A stretch of 36,001 nucleotides of DNA from Desulfovibrio sp. (lineage in GTDB: Bacteria; Desulfobacterota; Desulfovibrionia; Desulfovibrionales; Desulfovibrionaceae): positions 1 through 36,001 of the forward strand of contig JAISRC010000042.1 in the NCBI GenBank assembly GCA_031273845.1. Reading direction: 5' to 3'. The translations under genes were made by a program, and so were the position numbers. This document shows positions 24,486 to 34,337 of the stretch, in pieces. How positions within the stretch are numbered: position 1 is the first letter of the stretch; every line of letters begins with the position of its first letter. Below the pieces are notes generated by a model that worked only from the letters and a program-made list of their open reading frames with translations, was not told the DNA's origin and ran no database searches.

Positions 24486-24812
24486 GGATTGTGTACGACC
24501 GGCTTAAATGATACTGTTGCATAATATTTCAATTCACACCCGGTTCCGCCGCCGGCCGACCGACTCCGTCCCGGCAGGCAAAAAAGCCGGGCTGTTTTCC
24601 TTTCCCCCGGATAGGATGGGGGGAATGTGCCCCCGGCAAGGCCGGGAGTCAAGCGGGAATCTCCCTGAAGGGAGAGCTTTCAAACCGTAAAGGAATTTTC
24701 GGCGAAGCCGAAATACTGTGCGGCATAGACCCGGCTTCGTCAAGGGTTCTTGTCCCCGGTTCAGTGTCCCCGGTTTTTTTTCTTTTTTCCCATCTTCCTC
24801 AACGAGTTGCCG
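24486..24812. promoter_or_regulatory. Divergent nadC/mgtE intergenic region with serial hairpins
   Basis: No gene is supported in this 327-base gap. Three short stems follow each other: CCGGCAAGGCCGG (about 24634-24645), TCTCCCTGAAGGGAGA (24660-24675) and TTTCGGC-GAA-GCCGAAA (24697-24713). They would be in the leader of mgtE if transcription starts to their left. I could not match them to a known Mg-sensing riboswitch. Promoters for both genes should be here but none is clear. Confidence 0.4.
24641..24662 (+). repeat. 22-bp dispersed motif, copy 2
   Basis: GCCGGGAGTCAAGCG, GGG, then ATCT; matches 2830-2851 at 19 of 22 positions. It follows a CCGGCAAGGCCGG hairpin and overlaps the next hairpin, TCTCCCTGAAGGGAGA. 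Confidence 0.5.
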
Positions 24813-26177
24813 ATGAGCAAAAATTTTTTCGGGATGCCCTCCTCAGAAAAGCCGCCGGAACAGACCGGGACGGCAAAGCTTCCTCCGGACGGAAATCCCG
24901 ATGGGCCGGGCGCCGACCTGTATCATCCGGCGGATATGGCCGAACACCTGGAACACTTGAGTCTCAAGGAACAGGTGGATCTGCTGACGGCCCTTCCCCT
25001 TGAGGAGGCCGCGGAAGCAGTTGCCGAACTGGACGAACACATCCGCGTGGAATTGCTGGAGAACCTGGACACGGACACGGCGGCGGGCATCGTGGGGGAA
25101 ATGTCCCCGGACGACGCCGCGGATGTCCTGGACGAACTTGACGAAGACCACAGCGACGCCCTGTTGAGCAAGCTGCACAGGGCGGACGCGGAAGAGATAC
25201 GCAGCCTCATGGCCTTTGACCCGGAAACGGCGGGCGGGGTCATGAATACGGAAATAATCATTCTGGAACAACACATTTCCGCCGACGAAGCCATACGCAA
25301 AATACGCGCGGAACTGGCCGACAAAGAGATACCCTATTACGCGTACATCGTGGACGGCAACGACGTACTCACCGGCGTACTTTCTCTGCGCGATCTCATG
25401 CTCTGCCCGCCCGGCATGCCGCTGAAGGACGCCCTGAAAGACAGGGAGCCGATCTCCGTCACCTTTGACACGGACCGCCAGGAAGTCGCCCGGGTCATCG
25501 GCCGCTACAATTTCATGGCCCTGCCCGTTGTGGACCGTGAAGGGCGGCTTCTGGGAGTCATTTCCCACGACGACGTGATAGACATCATCAACGATCTGGC
25601 CGGCGAGGACATGCTGGGCATGGTGGGCGCGGGGCTGGACGAAAGCCCCGAAACCCCCTGGCTGGAATCGGTGAAAATGCGCCTGCCCTGGCTCATCGTC
25701 AATATGCTGAACTCCGCTCTGGCGGCCTGCGTCGTCTACCTGTTCGACGGAACCATTGAGCAGATGGCCGTGCTGGCCGTCTTCATGCCCATGGTGGCCA
25801 ACCAGGCAGGCAACACCGGGCAACAGGCGCTGGCGGTGATGATCCGCACTCTGGCCACGGACAAATTCTCGCGTCGCAAAGCATGGAACGCCGTGCGGCG
25901 CGAAGGTAAAATCGGCCTTGCCAACGGCCTTATTCTGGGTATACTGATTCTGGCGTCCTTATCGCTTCTTACGGGGCGGACGGATCTGGCCGGAGTCATG
26001 GCCGCGGCGCTCCTGACGGACATGGTGCTGGGCGCGCTGGCCGGCGCATCCATCCCCGTGCTCCTCAAGGAAATGGGGCGCGACCCGGCGCAGGCTTCAA
26101 GCATCTTTTTGACGGCAATCACGGACGGAGCGGGTTTTTTTCTTTTCCTCGGGCTGGCGACCCTCTTTTTGTTGTGA
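24813..26177 (+). CDS. mgtE: Magnesium transporter MgtE
   Basis: A Mg2+-gated Mg2+ channel of the inner membrane. From ATG 24813 the protein has 454 residues, the family length. Domains in order: an N-terminal superhelical domain (about 40-140, with the DDAADVLDELDEDHSDALL acidic repeats), a pair of CBS domains (about 145-265, YYAYIVDGNDVLTGVLSLRDLM and ALPVVDREGRLLGVISHDDVIDII), and five membrane helices containing FMPMVANQAGNTGQQALAV and the terminal ITDGAGFFLFLGLATLFLL. A start at 24750 would add a Phe-rich stretch unlike relatives. Followed after 63 bases by the hybrid kinase gene. Confidence 0.95.
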   Translation: MSKNFFGMPSSEKPPEQTGTAKLPPDGNPDGPGADLYHPADMAEHLEHLSLKEQVDLLTALPLEEAAEAVAELDEHIRVELLENLDTDTAAGIVGEMSPDDAADVLDELDEDHSDALLSKLHRADAEEIRSLMAFDPETAGGVMNTEIIILEQHISADEAIRKIRAELADKEIPYYAYIVDGNDVLTGVLSLRDLMLCPPGMPLKDALKDREPISVTFDTDRQEVARVIGRYNFMALPVVDREGRLLGVISHDDVIDIINDLAGEDMLGMVGAGLDESPETPWLESVKMRLPWLIVNMLNSALAACVVYLFDGTIEQMAVLAVFMPMVANQAGNTGQQALAVMIRTLATDKFSRRKAWNAVRREGKIGLANGLILGILILASLSLLTGRTDLAGVMAAALLTDMVLGALAGASIPVLLKEMGRDPAQASSIFLTAITDGAGFFLFLGLATLFLL

Positions 26178-26240
26178 CCGCGTCCGCCGCCGAAGCGCAA
26201 CGGGTTTGAAAATGTTCCCCGCAACAGGCGCGGACGGCGC

Positions 26241-28397
26241 ATGCCGTCAAAGATCATAAAACAGCAAAAATACCTTGCCATGACTGACGCAGACAGCGAA
26301 ACCGGGCTCGGCACACAGTCGGAGCATGACGATATCGACGCCTCCCAAAAGCGCGGCATCTTCCGGTTGCGCGTCTTTACGCTGTTGCTGGCTTCGGGCT
26401 GGACGGCGTGCATCCTGTTTTCCCTGTGGTACAACATAGAGCAAGTGGAAAAGCACGCTCTGGATTCGGCCCGGATACAGGCGCGCACGCTGCTCGGCAA
26501 AGACATAGACTCCCTGTACAACGGCATTTTTACCCAGGCCGCGCAGGAGGCGGCCCCGACCGCCGGCCGGCCGGCGGACAGCGCCGAAACTCTGCGGCAG
26601 CTCGACGACATGCTCGCCCGGTTGAACCCCGCCTACATGGCGATCATCATGCACGAGATGGGCAACCGGAACCGGAGCGCCATGGGGCATATCACAAGCA
26701 GGACGCCTTTCAACGACAAAAACGCCCCGGACGCATGGGAGTCCGAAGCGCTGGCGCGTCTGGAAAAAAACCATGCGGACGAAGTCAGCGACAGGGTGCG
26801 GACAGACGGGGTTGACTCCATACGTCTGATGCGCGGCTTGACTACGGCGGAAAGCTGCCTCGCCTGCCACACTTCGCAGGGATACGCCGTGGGCGAGTTG
26901 TGCGGAGGCATCAGCACGGCGGTACCCGTCGGCCCCTATCTTGAGGCCGCGGAGGCCGCCGAAAAAACCATCTTCATGTCGCTTGTTCTGTTGTGGTGCG
27001 CCGGCATCGTCGGCATCGGCGTATGTCTGCACCATATTTCCGGCGACATGCAGGTCAGGTACAAGGCCGAGTCCGCCCTGGCCGCCCTGGCCTCAAACCT
27101 CGAACTGCGCGTCGCCGAACGCACGGAGGAACTGAGAATACGCAAGACGGAAGCCGAAGAGGCAAACCGCGTCAAAAGCAGCTTCCTCTCGCGCATGAGC
27201 CATGAAATGCGCACGCCGATGAACGCCATCATCGGCATGACCGGCATCGCCAAATCCACCCCCAGCGCCGAAAAAAAGGAAGACTGCCTGAACAGGATAC
27301 AGGATGCCGCCAAACACCTTCTGGGCGTCATCAACGATATTCTGGACATGTCCAAAATTGAAACGGGAAACTTTGAACTGTTCTTTGATGAATTTTCGTT
27401 CTCCGAGATGATTGATCGCGCCATCGTGCTCTTTGCCTTCAAAATAAGCGAAAAAAGACAAAATATCACGGTCGGTCTGGACGAAAAAATACCGCAACAG
27501 ATCATTTCGGACGAACAGCGCCTTACCCAGATTTTCACAAATCTGCTTTCCAACGCCGTAAAATTCACCCCGGAGCAAGGAACGATAAGCGTCAACGCCG
27601 CACTTGAAGCCGAAACCGACAACATCTGCCTGATCCGCATCGCGGTTTCCGATACCGGCATAGGAATCTCGCCCGAAGTGCAGAGAAAGCTTTTCCGCCC
27701 CTTCGAGCAGGCGGATGCCGGATCTTCCCGCAGGTTCGGCGGGACCGGGCTGGGTCTTGCCGTTTCCAAGCATATCGTCGAATTGATGCACGGAGATATC
27801 CGGGTCGAGTCCGAGATCGGAAAAGGTTCCACATTCTCTTTCAGCTTTACGGTTGAGCGGGCGCCCGCCCCGGAAAGCGCCGGCGGCCGGACCGGGCAGG
27901 ATGCCGGCGCCGTCGAGCCGGAAGACTCCGCCGCTCCGGGCGCGGATGCCGGCACGGAAAGATCCGGTGACGGCGAGCCGTCCGTGCCGGACAGGGTGCG
28001 CGGATGCAGGCTGTTGCTTGCCGAAGATGTGGAGATAAACCGCGAGATCATGCTGGCCGTCATGGAGCCGGCCGAGGCCGCCGTCACCTGCGCGGAAAAC
28101 GGCCTGGAGGCCGTCAAGCTGTTCAGTGACAACCCCGGCGCCTTTGATCTCATTCTTATGGACATCAACATGCCGGAAATGGACGGCTATGAGGCCACGC
28201 GGCGCATCCGCGCCCTGGGCCTGCCCGAGGCCGCGACAATACCCATTGTGGCCATGACCGCCAACACCTTCCGTGAAGATGTGGAAAGCTGCCTTGAGGC
28301 CGGCATGAACGACCATATCGCCAAACCGATCAATACCGAAGAATTGTTCGAAAAACTGCAAAAACACCTGCCCGGAAATACCCCGCCGGCCGCCTGA
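26241..28397 (+). CDS. Hybrid histidine kinase with periplasmic haem-binding sensor domain
   Basis: A 718-residue two-component sensor. Order: membrane helix (about 44-63); periplasmic domain (64-243) of the DUF3365/Tll0287-like type with a c-type haem site C206-L-A-C209-H210 followed by [12 protein letters not shown]; second helix (244-263); HisKA with phospho-acceptor His321 in [12 protein letters not shown]; HATPase with [16 protein letters not shown] and [10 protein letters not shown]; a flexible Pro/Ala/Gly linker (541-585); and a receiver domain with [10 protein letters not shown] and phospho-acceptor Asp641 ([12 protein letters not shown]). Covalent haem points to sensing of redox state or a diatomic gas; the signal is inferred. 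No separate output protein is next to it; the downstream metallophosphoesterase starts 4 bases later. An alternative start is ATG 26280. Confidence 0.92.
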   Translation: MPSKIIKQQKYLAMTDADSETGLGTQSEHDDIDASQKRGIFRLRVFTLLLASGWTACILFSLWYNIEQVEKHALDSARIQARTLLGKDIDSLYNGIFTQAAQEAAPTAGRPADSAETLRQLDDMLARLNPAYMAIIMHEMGNRNRSAMGHITSRTPFNDKNAPDAWESEALARLEKNHADEVSDRVRTDGVDSIRLMRGLTTAESCLACHTSQGYAVGELCGGISTAVPVGPYLEAAEAAEKTIFMSLVLLWCAGIVGIGVCLHHISGDMQVRYKAESALAALASNLELRVAERTEELRIRKTEAEEANRVKSSFLSRMSHEMRTPMNAIIGMTGIAKSTPSAEKKEDCLNRIQDAAKHLLGVINDILDMSKIETGNFELFFDEFSFSEMIDRAIVLFAFKISEKRQNITVGLDEKIPQQIISDEQRLTQIFTNLLSNAVKFTPEQGTISVNAALEAETDNICLIRIAVSDTGIGISPEVQRKLFRPFEQADAGSSRRFGGTGLGLAVSKHIVELMHGDIRVESEIGKGSTFSFSFTVERAPAPESAGGRTGQDAGAVEPEDSAAPGADAGTERSGDGEPSVPDRVRGCRLLLAEDVEINREIMLAVMEPAEAAVTCAENGLEAVKLFSDNPGAFDLILMDINMPEMDGYEATRRIRALGLPEAATIPIVAMTANTFREDVESCLEAGMNDHIAKPINTEELFEKLQKHLPGNTPPAA

Positions 28398-28401
28398 GAA
28401 T

Positions 28402-29556
28402 ATGAGCATGCTGCACATCGTCGGGGGACTCGTCTTTTTCTATCTGCTCTTCAGGCTGATTCTCCCCCTGCCCGCGAGCTGCCCGGTCAAAATTGCTGCG
28501 GCGCTCGCCCTGCTGCTTGCCACTCAACAGCACGTTCTGGCCCGCGCCTTTTTCGGGGGCCTGAGTTCGCCGGAACTGCCGCGTCCGGTTCTGATAGTGC
28601 AGAGTCTGCTCCTGGTATCTTCACTGTTTCTTTTTCTGCTGGTTCTGTTGCGTGATGCGGCCGCGCTTCTCCCGCGCGCGGCGCGGCGCATTGCGGGACG
28701 GTCAGGCGAACGGGGCGGAGGCGGCTTTTCCCCCGGCAGGCGCATTTTCCTGGGCACCTGCCTGGCTGTGATCCCGGCCGCTTACGGCATACGCGGCGGG
28801 ATAACAGTCCCGCAGGTGCGCGCAACGCAAAGCTCCCTGCCGAGGTTGCCTGCCGAACTCGACGGCCTGCGCATAGCGCACATCAGCGACCTGCACATAG
28901 GGCCCCTGTTGCTGCAGAAATGGACGGAGGCCGTTGTGGACACCGTCAACGGGCTGGAACCGGACCTGATAGTCGTTACCGGGGATATCGTGGACGGCCT
29001 GCCCTCAAGACGGGCGGAAAGCGTTGCGCCTTTGAAAAAATTGCGGGCGCGGCACGGGGTTTTTGCCTGCGCCGGCAACCACGAGTATTACTCGAATTTT
29101 CGAGCATGGATGCGCGCCTTTTCCGCTCTGGACATGGACATGCTTCTGAACGAGCGGCGCGTGCTGAACATCGGGGGCCGGCAACTGATCATGGCCGGAG
29201 TGACCGACATCGCCGCGGCCCGTTTCGGCCTGCCTCTGCCCGACCGCGATGCGGCCCTGGACGGCGCGCCGGAAGACGCCGTGCGCATACTTCTGGCCCA
29301 CCGGCCTTCGGACGCGGCGGACAACGCCGCCTCCGGCGTTGACCTGCAGCTTTCCGGGCATACCCACGGCGGGCAGATACTGGGCCTGAGGCGGATTGTC
29401 GCCGAATTCAACGAAGGTTATCTCTACGGCTGGTATCAGGTGCAGGGAATGCGCCTTTATGTCGGTTCCGGCGCGGGGTTGTGGAACGGCTTCCCGGTCC
29501 GTCTGGGCGTACCTTCGGAAATAGCGCACATAACATTGCGTTGCGACGGAGTCTGA
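28402..29556 (+). CDS. Membrane-anchored metallophosphoesterase (YkuE/YaeI-like)
   Basis: A 384-residue protein with three or four N-terminal membrane helices (about 4-22, 30-48, 62-84 and 114-130) and a C-terminal calcineurin-like domain facing the periplasm. Metal-binding motifs are complete: D163-L-H165 (ISDLHIG), GD195IVDG, GNH227E, an HRPS loop and SGHTHGGQ. Relatives act on phosphodiester or pyrophosphate bonds, for example UDP-diacylglucosamine, but substrate cannot be read here. It starts only 4 bases after the hybrid kinase stop, so the two are likely co-transcribed; a functional link is unproven. Confidence 0.88.
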   Translation: MSMLHIVGGLVFFYLLFRLILPLPASCPVKIAAALALLLATQQHVLARAFFGGLSSPELPRPVLIVQSLLLVSSLFLFLLVLLRDAAALLPRAARRIAGRSGERGGGGFSPGRRIFLGTCLAVIPAAYGIRGGITVPQVRATQSSLPRLPAELDGLRIAHISDLHIGPLLLQKWTEAVVDTVNGLEPDLIVVTGDIVDGLPSRRAESVAPLKKLRARHGVFACAGNHEYYSNFRAWMRAFSALDMDMLLNERRVLNIGGRQLIMAGVTDIAAARFGLPLPDRDAALDGAPEDAVRILLAHRPSDAADNAASGVDLQLSGHTHGGQILGLRRIVAEFNEGYLYGWYQVQGMRLYVGSGAGLWNGFPVRLGVPSEIAHITLRCDGV

Positions 29557-29633
29557 GCACGAATAACTTTGTTCTCTTTTACGGTCCATTGAAAGTTTGC
29601 TTTTCAATACGCATGTCAATACAATGCGCTGCA

Positions 29634-29655
29634 CATTTTCAACTTTGAATGCTCC
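29634..29655 (+). repeat. Partial W hairpin module upstream of ileS
   Basis: CATTTTCAACTTTGAATGCT matches the core of the W hairpin at 7862-7890 and 20845-20875. A separate stem, ATTGAAA/TTTCAAT at 29588-29608, lies just before it. The gap 29557-29689 holds no gene. Confidence 0.45.
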
Positions 29656-29689
29656 GGTTTTCCGCTGAAACACCGGGCATGGAGCAACC

Positions 29690-32527
29690 ATGAGCGAGCC
29701 CGTCAAAGCCGACTACAAAAAATCCTTGAATCTGCCCCGGACCTCTTTTCCCATGAAAGCCGACCTGACCCGGCGCGAACCGGAAATCCTGAAGCGTTGG
29801 GAAGAGGATGACGCATACGGGCACATGGTGAAATCCGGCGGACAAAGGGGGGTATTCGTCCTGCACGACGGCCCGCCCTATGCCAACGGGCATATACATC
29901 TGGGCACCGCTCTCAACAAGATACTCAAGGATATTATCGTAAAGTCCCGCAATATGCAGGGATTCCGCGCGGAATTCGTGCCCGGCTGGGACTGTCACGG
30001 CTTGCCTATTGAACTCAAGGTGGAACAGGAACTCGGAGAAAAAAAACGTAACCTGCCCCCCCTGGTGGTGCGCGGGGCTTGCCGTCAATACGCATACAAG
30101 TGGCTGAACATACAGCGTGACGAATTCAAGCGCCTGGGTGTGCTCGGCGTGTGGGACAAGCCGTATATCTCCATGGACCCGGAGTATGAAGCGGTCACGG
30201 CCCGGGAACTCGGCAACTTTATGGCCGGCGGGTCGGTAACCCGCAGCAAGAAACCCGTTCACTGGTGCAGTTCCTGTCGTACGGCGCTGGCCGAGGCAGA
30301 GGTGGAATACCATGACCGCAGTTCGCCCTCCATATATGTGCGTTTTCCCGTCAAAGACGAGAAACTCAAACAATATGTGCCGGAAGCCGTTCCCGGACAT
30401 ACATACATTGTCATCTGGACCACCACCCCCTGGACCATACCGGACAATACGGCCGTGGCCGTGCATCCGGATTTCGACTATGTGCTGGTCCGGGTGGAAG
30501 GCGAATATTACATACTGGCCGATGAACGCTTCGACGAATGCCGGAGGCTCTTCGGCTGGCTCAACGCCGAGAGCCTGCACAGGGTAAAGGGCGGGAACCT
30601 CAAGGGTCTTGTCGCGGAACATCCCTTTTACGGCCGCCCGTCCCCGGTGGTGACCGCCGGGCACGTCACGCTTGACGCCGGTACGGGCGTGGTGCATACC
30701 GCCCCCGGTCACGGACGTGAAGACTATGACGCCGCCCTTGCCGCCGGATTGGAAATCCTGTCGCCCATGGACGACGACGGCCGTTTTTTCCCGGATGTGC
30801 CCTTTTTCGGGGGCATGAGCGTGGATGAAGCCGACCCGGCCGTCATAGACAAGCTCAACTCCGTCGGCTGCCTGATCCGCGAAGACAGGATCCGGCATTC
30901 CTACCCGCACTGCTGGCGTTGCAAAAAGCCGGTCATTTTCCGGGCCACGACCCAGTGGTTCATCAGCATGGAAGCCGACTACCTGCGCGAAAGGGCGTTA
31001 AAAGCCGTCCGCAAGGACGTGCGCTGGATTCCGGCCTGGGGGGAGGAACGTATCTATTCCATGATTGAACATCGCCCTGACTGGTGTATTTCACGCCAGC
31101 GCACCTGGGGTGTGCCCATTGTCGCGCTTATCTGCCGCTCCTGCGGCACGGCCTGGCATGACGCCGCCTGGAGCAGGGAGATCGCGGACCGTTTCGCCGC
31201 GTACCCGACGGGCTGCGATTACTGGTTTGAGGCCCCTCTGGAGGAAATAGTCCCCGCCGGGCTTGCCTGCCCGCGGTGCGGCGCCGCGGAATGGAGGCGG
31301 GAGACGGATATTCTCGATGTATGGTTCGACTCCGGAACCAGTTTTGCCGCTGTTCTGGAGCAACGCCCGGAATGCCGTTTTCCTGCCGATATGTACCTGG
31401 AAGGCTCGGATCAGCACCGCGGCTGGTTCCATTCCTCCCTTCTCGTGTCCATGGGAACGCGGCGTGTGCCTCCTTACAGGGAAGTTCTGACGCACGGCTA
31501 CGTTGTGGACGGGGAAGGCAGGAAAATGTCCAAGTCCGGCGGCAACGTCATTGTGCCGGACGAGGTCATTTCACGCTACGGCGCGGAAATCCTGCGCCTG
31601 TGGGTATCTTCCGTGGATTACCGCGAGGATGTGCGCATATCGGACGAGATACTGAAACGTCTGGTGGACGCCTACCGCCGCATCCGCAACACCTGCCGTT
31701 ATCTGCTCGGCAACCTGTATGATTTCGGCAGGGAAGACATGACGGCCGATGCGGACATGGACCCGCTGGACCGGCACGCCCTCGACATGGTCAGCCGCGC
31801 ACACCGGGAAATACAGGCCGCCTATGAAAGTTACGAATTCCACAAGGTATTCCATACCCTGCACAATCTCTGCGTCAGCGATCTGTCGGCCTTCTATCTG
31901 GACGTGATCAAGGACCGTCTGTACGCTTCCGCTCCCCGGAGCCGGGAACGCAGATCCGCCCAGACGGCCCTGTACCGCATACTGCTTATTCTGACGGCGG
32001 ATATGGCGCCGGTTCTGTCGTTCACGGCCGAGGAAGTTCTGTCCGGTCTGCCTGAAGCCCTGAAGCCGGAGGTCGGGACCGTATTCGCCCTGTCCGGCGG
32101 CGAGTCGGACACGCTCTATCTGGGCGCGGAAGATGTCGCCCGCAGGCAGACCCTGCTGAATGTACGCTCGGAAATTACGCGGGCCATAGAGCCTTTGCGC
32201 AAGGCCGGGCAAATAGGCCATGCCCTGGATACGGAAGTGACGCTTTACGCCGGCAATGCCCTGGCCGGGGATTTGCCGGCCCTGGGGATGGACCTGCGCG
32301 CGCTGTTCATTGTCTCCGGTTTTGCCTTGCGACCCCTGGAAGATGCGCCTGCGGAGGCTGTCCGGGCGGAGAACCTCGACGACCTGCGGATTCTTGTCCG
32401 CCCTGCCGCCGGGGTGAAATGCACACGCTGCTGGATATACAGCAGGGAACTCGGTTCCGATCCGGCGCACCCGGATCTGTGTCCGCGCTGTGCGGCTGTT
32501 TTGCGGGAAGCGGAGGACGGGGCATGA
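29690..32527 (+). CDS. ileS: Isoleucyl-tRNA synthetase
   Basis: Charges tRNA-Ile. The 945 residues have the class I motifs [16 protein letters not shown] (HIGH-type) and [10 protein letters not shown] (KMSKS), the CP1 editing domain between them ([20 protein letters not shown] and [15 protein letters not shown]), the C-terminal anticodon domain, and a zinc site CTRCW...CPRC near the end. The start ATG 29690 has GGAGC nearby. No T-box leader is seen. lspA, which often follows ileS, is not present; the gene stands alone with repeats on both sides. Confidence 0.98.
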   Translation: MSEPVKADYKKSLNLPRTSFPMKADLTRREPEILKRWEEDDAYGHMVKSGGQRGVFVLHDGPPYANGHIHLGTALNKILKDIIVKSRNMQGFRAEFVPGWDCHGLPIELKVEQELGEKKRNLPPLVVRGACRQYAYKWLNIQRDEFKRLGVLGVWDKPYISMDPEYEAVTARELGNFMAGGSVTRSKKPVHWCSSCRTALAEAEVEYHDRSSPSIYVRFPVKDEKLKQYVPEAVPGHTYIVIWTTTPWTIPDNTAVAVHPDFDYVLVRVEGEYYILADERFDECRRLFGWLNAESLHRVKGGNLKGLVAEHPFYGRPSPVVTAGHVTLDAGTGVVHTAPGHGREDYDAALAAGLEILSPMDDDGRFFPDVPFFGGMSVDEADPAVIDKLNSVGCLIREDRIRHSYPHCWRCKKPVIFRATTQWFISMEADYLRERALKAVRKDVRWIPAWGEERIYSMIEHRPDWCISRQRTWGVPIVALICRSCGTAWHDAAWSREIADRFAAYPTGCDYWFEAPLEEIVPAGLACPRCGAAEWRRETDILDVWFDSGTSFAAVLEQRPECRFPADMYLEGSDQHRGWFHSSLLVSMGTRRVPPYREVLTHGYVVDGEGRKMSKSGGNVIVPDEVISRYGAEILRLWVSSVDYREDVRISDEILKRLVDAYRRIRNTCRYLLGNLYDFGREDMTADADMDPLDRHALDMVSRAHREIQAAYESYEFHKVFHTLHNLCVSDLSAFYLDVIKDRLYASAPRSRERRSAQTALYRILLILTADMAPVLSFTAEEVLSGLPEALKPEVGTVFALSGGESDTLYLGAEDVARRQTLLNVRSEITRAIEPLRKAGQIGHALDTEVTLYAGNALAGDLPALGMDLRALFIVSGFALRPLEDAPAEAVRAENLDDLRILVRPAAGVKCTRCWIYSRELGSDPAHPDLCPRCAAVLREAEDGA

Positions 32528-32576
32528 AAACCGGTCAAACACCTGCCTTTGACCATAATCCGCCGCGCTTCTTCGC

Positions 32577-32645
32577 TTGTCATTCTGAACCCTGCGGAAG
32601 CCTCAGAGCAGGTTCCGCGAAGCGCAACTTTCTTGTCATTCTGAA
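32577..32645 (+). repeat. Paired TTGTCATTCTGAA repeat downstream of ileS
   Basis: TTGTCATTCTGAA occurs twice, at 32577-32589 and 32633-32645, the second followed by TGAAGCGGAGCGGAG. This is close to a widespread bacterial intergenic repeat (TCATTCTGAA then GAAGCGAAG-like). The rest of the 205-base gap to the next stop codon shows no gene; TGAAAATGCTC near 32674 may be a remnant of module W. Confidence 0.55.
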
Positions 32646-32732
32646 TGAAGCGGAGCGGAGTGTTGAAAATGCTCTAATAATATAGCTCTGCCCATAATTT
32701 TGCAATTTTGAATTAAAAATGAACCCGCCCGG

Positions 32733-34337
32733 TCAGGGTTTGAACGCATCCCTGCCGTAAACGTCGTCAAAACGCACTATGTCGTCTTCACCCAGGTAGG
32801 CGCCCGTCTGGATCTCAATAATTTCCAACGGGATACGTCCGGGATTTTCCAGCCTGTGGGTGGTCCCCAAGGGTATGTAGGTGGATTCATCCTCCTTGAC
32901 GATGCGCTCCGTATCGTCAACGGTTATTCGGGCCGTGCCGCGCACCAGCACCCAGTGTTCGGCCCTGTGGTGGTGCATCTGCAGGGAAAGCACCCCGCCG
33001 GGGTTGACGACGATGCGCTTCACCTGGAAGCGGTCGCCCAGCACCAGGGTTTCAAAGTGCCCCCAAGGGCGAAACACGCGCAGATGGGTGTCCGTTTCCG
33101 GGCGTCCGCATTTTTTCAACTCGTCAAGCAGGAGCTTGACGTCCTGGCTGCGGTTGCGCGGCATCACCAGCACGGCATCCGCCGTTTCCACCACGCTGAT
33201 GTCCTCCAGACCCAGGGCGGCCACCAGCCTGTGACTGCCGTGCAGGTAGCAGTTCCGGGTCTGAAGCTGCACCACGTCGCCCATCGCCGCATTCCCGCAG
33301 TCGTCTCTGGAAGCGGCCTCATAAAACGATTCCCACGAGCCCATATCGCTCCAGCCGGCCTTGAGCCTGACCATGCAGGCCTTGTCCGTGCGCTCCATGA
33401 CCGCGTAATCCACTGAAATATCCGGACAGGCGGCGAAATCGCCGGCGGAAAACCGGATAAAGTCCAGATCTCTGCTCCGCTTCCGCCATACGGAAAGGCA
33501 GACCCTGTGAACATCGGGCGCATGGGCGGCCAGTTCCTCAAGATACAGCGAAGCTCTGAACATGAACATGCCGCTGTTCCAGAAACATCCGCCTTCCGCC
33601 AGCAGTGCCCCGGCTTCCGCCCTGTCCGGCTTCTCCACAAAGCGCGCGACGGCAAAGACGCCCGGCAGAATTTCCTCTCCCTGCCGGATATAGCCGAAGC
33701 CCGTTTCCGGCCCTGTCGGCTCCACGCCGAAGACCACCGCCCTGCCTGCTTTCGCCCCCACGCGGGCCTGAAGCACGGCTTCCGCAAAGGCTTCCTGCGG
33801 GGAGATGACATGGTCGGAACTCAGGGCCAGAAGCAGAGGGTCCCCGCCCTCCTCCAGCGCGGCCAGCGCTCCGAGGGCAATGGCCGGAGCTGTGTTGCGC
33901 CCGACGGGCTCCAGCAGTATGGATGCGCGGGAAGCCGCCTCCAGGCCGGGCGTGCGCCCCTGTTCCTGCAACACCGCCGCAGCCAGAAAACGGTGTTTCT
34001 CGTTGCAGATCACTATGGGAGGGGCGCAGCCCGGCAGGGTCAGCGCGCGGGCCGAGGTCTGCGCGAACAGGCTGTCCCCTCCCATATCCATAAATTGTTT
34101 GGGATAAAGGCCGCGGGAAAGGGGCCAGAGGCGGGTGCCGCTGCCCCCGCTCAATATCAGGGGGCGGATTTGTTCCGCTTCTCCCCCGGCCGGCATGCCG
34201 GGAGCCGCGTTTCGCGTTGACGGCGTATGTTCCGCCGCGTTGTTCATTGTCGGTGTGCGCTCCGCCGTATTGCGCTTTGACGATCTGCGTTTCGCCGCGT
34301 TGTGCTTTGTCGATGCGCGTTCCGGCGCGCTCAGCAT
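32733..34337 (-). CDS. manC: Bifunctional mannose-1-phosphate guanylyltransferase/mannose-6-phosphate isomerase
   Basis: Makes GDP-mannose, a precursor of O-antigen or exopolysaccharide. With the start at 34337 (GGAG just upstream; ATGCTGA overlaps the mtaD stop) it has 534 residues, about 55 longer than usual. The extra N-terminus holds four 10-residue repeats (6-45). Then come the nucleotidyltransferase domain (RPLILSGGSGTRLWPLSRG, FVEKPDR, GCFWNSGMF) and the C-terminal cupin of type II phosphomannose isomerase (FRPWGHFETL, VVNPGGVLSLQMHHHRAEHWVLVRGTA, IPLGTTHRLEN). A downstream ATG (residue 48 in MPAGGEAE) could give the usual length, in which case the repeats would be untranslated. Confidence 0.93.
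   Translation of the reverse strand: MLSAPERASTKHNAAKRRSSKRNTAERTPTMNNAAEHTPSTRNAAPGMPAGGEAEQIRPLILSGGSGTRLWPLSRGLYPKQFMDMGGDSLFAQTSARALTLPGCAPPIVICNEKHRFLAAAVLQEQGRTPGLEAASRASILLEPVGRNTAPAIALGALAALEEGGDPLLLALSSDHVISPQEAFAEAVLQARVGAKAGRAVVFGVEPTGPETGFGYIRQGEEILPGVFAVARFVEKPDRAEAGALLAEGGCFWNSGMFMFRASLYLEELAAHAPDVHRVCLSVWRKRSRDLDFIRFSAGDFAACPDISVDYAVMERTDKACMVRLKAGWSDMGSWESFYEAASRDDCGNAAMGDVVQLQTRNCYLHGSHRLVAALGLEDISVVETADAVLVMPRNRSQDVKLLLDELKKCGRPETDTHLRVFRPWGHFETLVLGDRFQVKRIVVNPGGVLSLQMHHHRAEHWVLVRGTARITVDDTERIVKEDESTYIPLGTTHRLENPGRIPLEIIEIQTGAYLGEDDIVRFDDVYGRDAFKP
34213..34332 (-). repeat. Four 30-bp tandem repeats at the 5' end of manC
   Basis: Units at 34213-34242, 34243-34272, 34273-34302 and 34303-34332, diverged but clearly of one period. 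Translated they give ERASTKHNAA, KRRSSKRNTA, ERTPTMNNAA and EHTPSTRNAA, so the frame is kept (10 codons per unit). Because 30 is a multiple of 3, copy-number change would not shift the frame. Confidence 0.85.

Noticed and set aside
24486-24812. Mg-sensing riboswitch upstream of mgtE
   Set aside because: Three simple stems are visible but I could not match the long conserved M-box layout; a covariance-model search would decide.
27093-28418. 441-codon open frame on the minus strand
   Set aside because: Antisense to the hybrid histidine kinase; no recognisable motif and no ribosome-binding site.
29639-30910. 423-codon open frame on the minus strand
   Set aside because: Antisense to the catalytic half of ileS; no domain visible.
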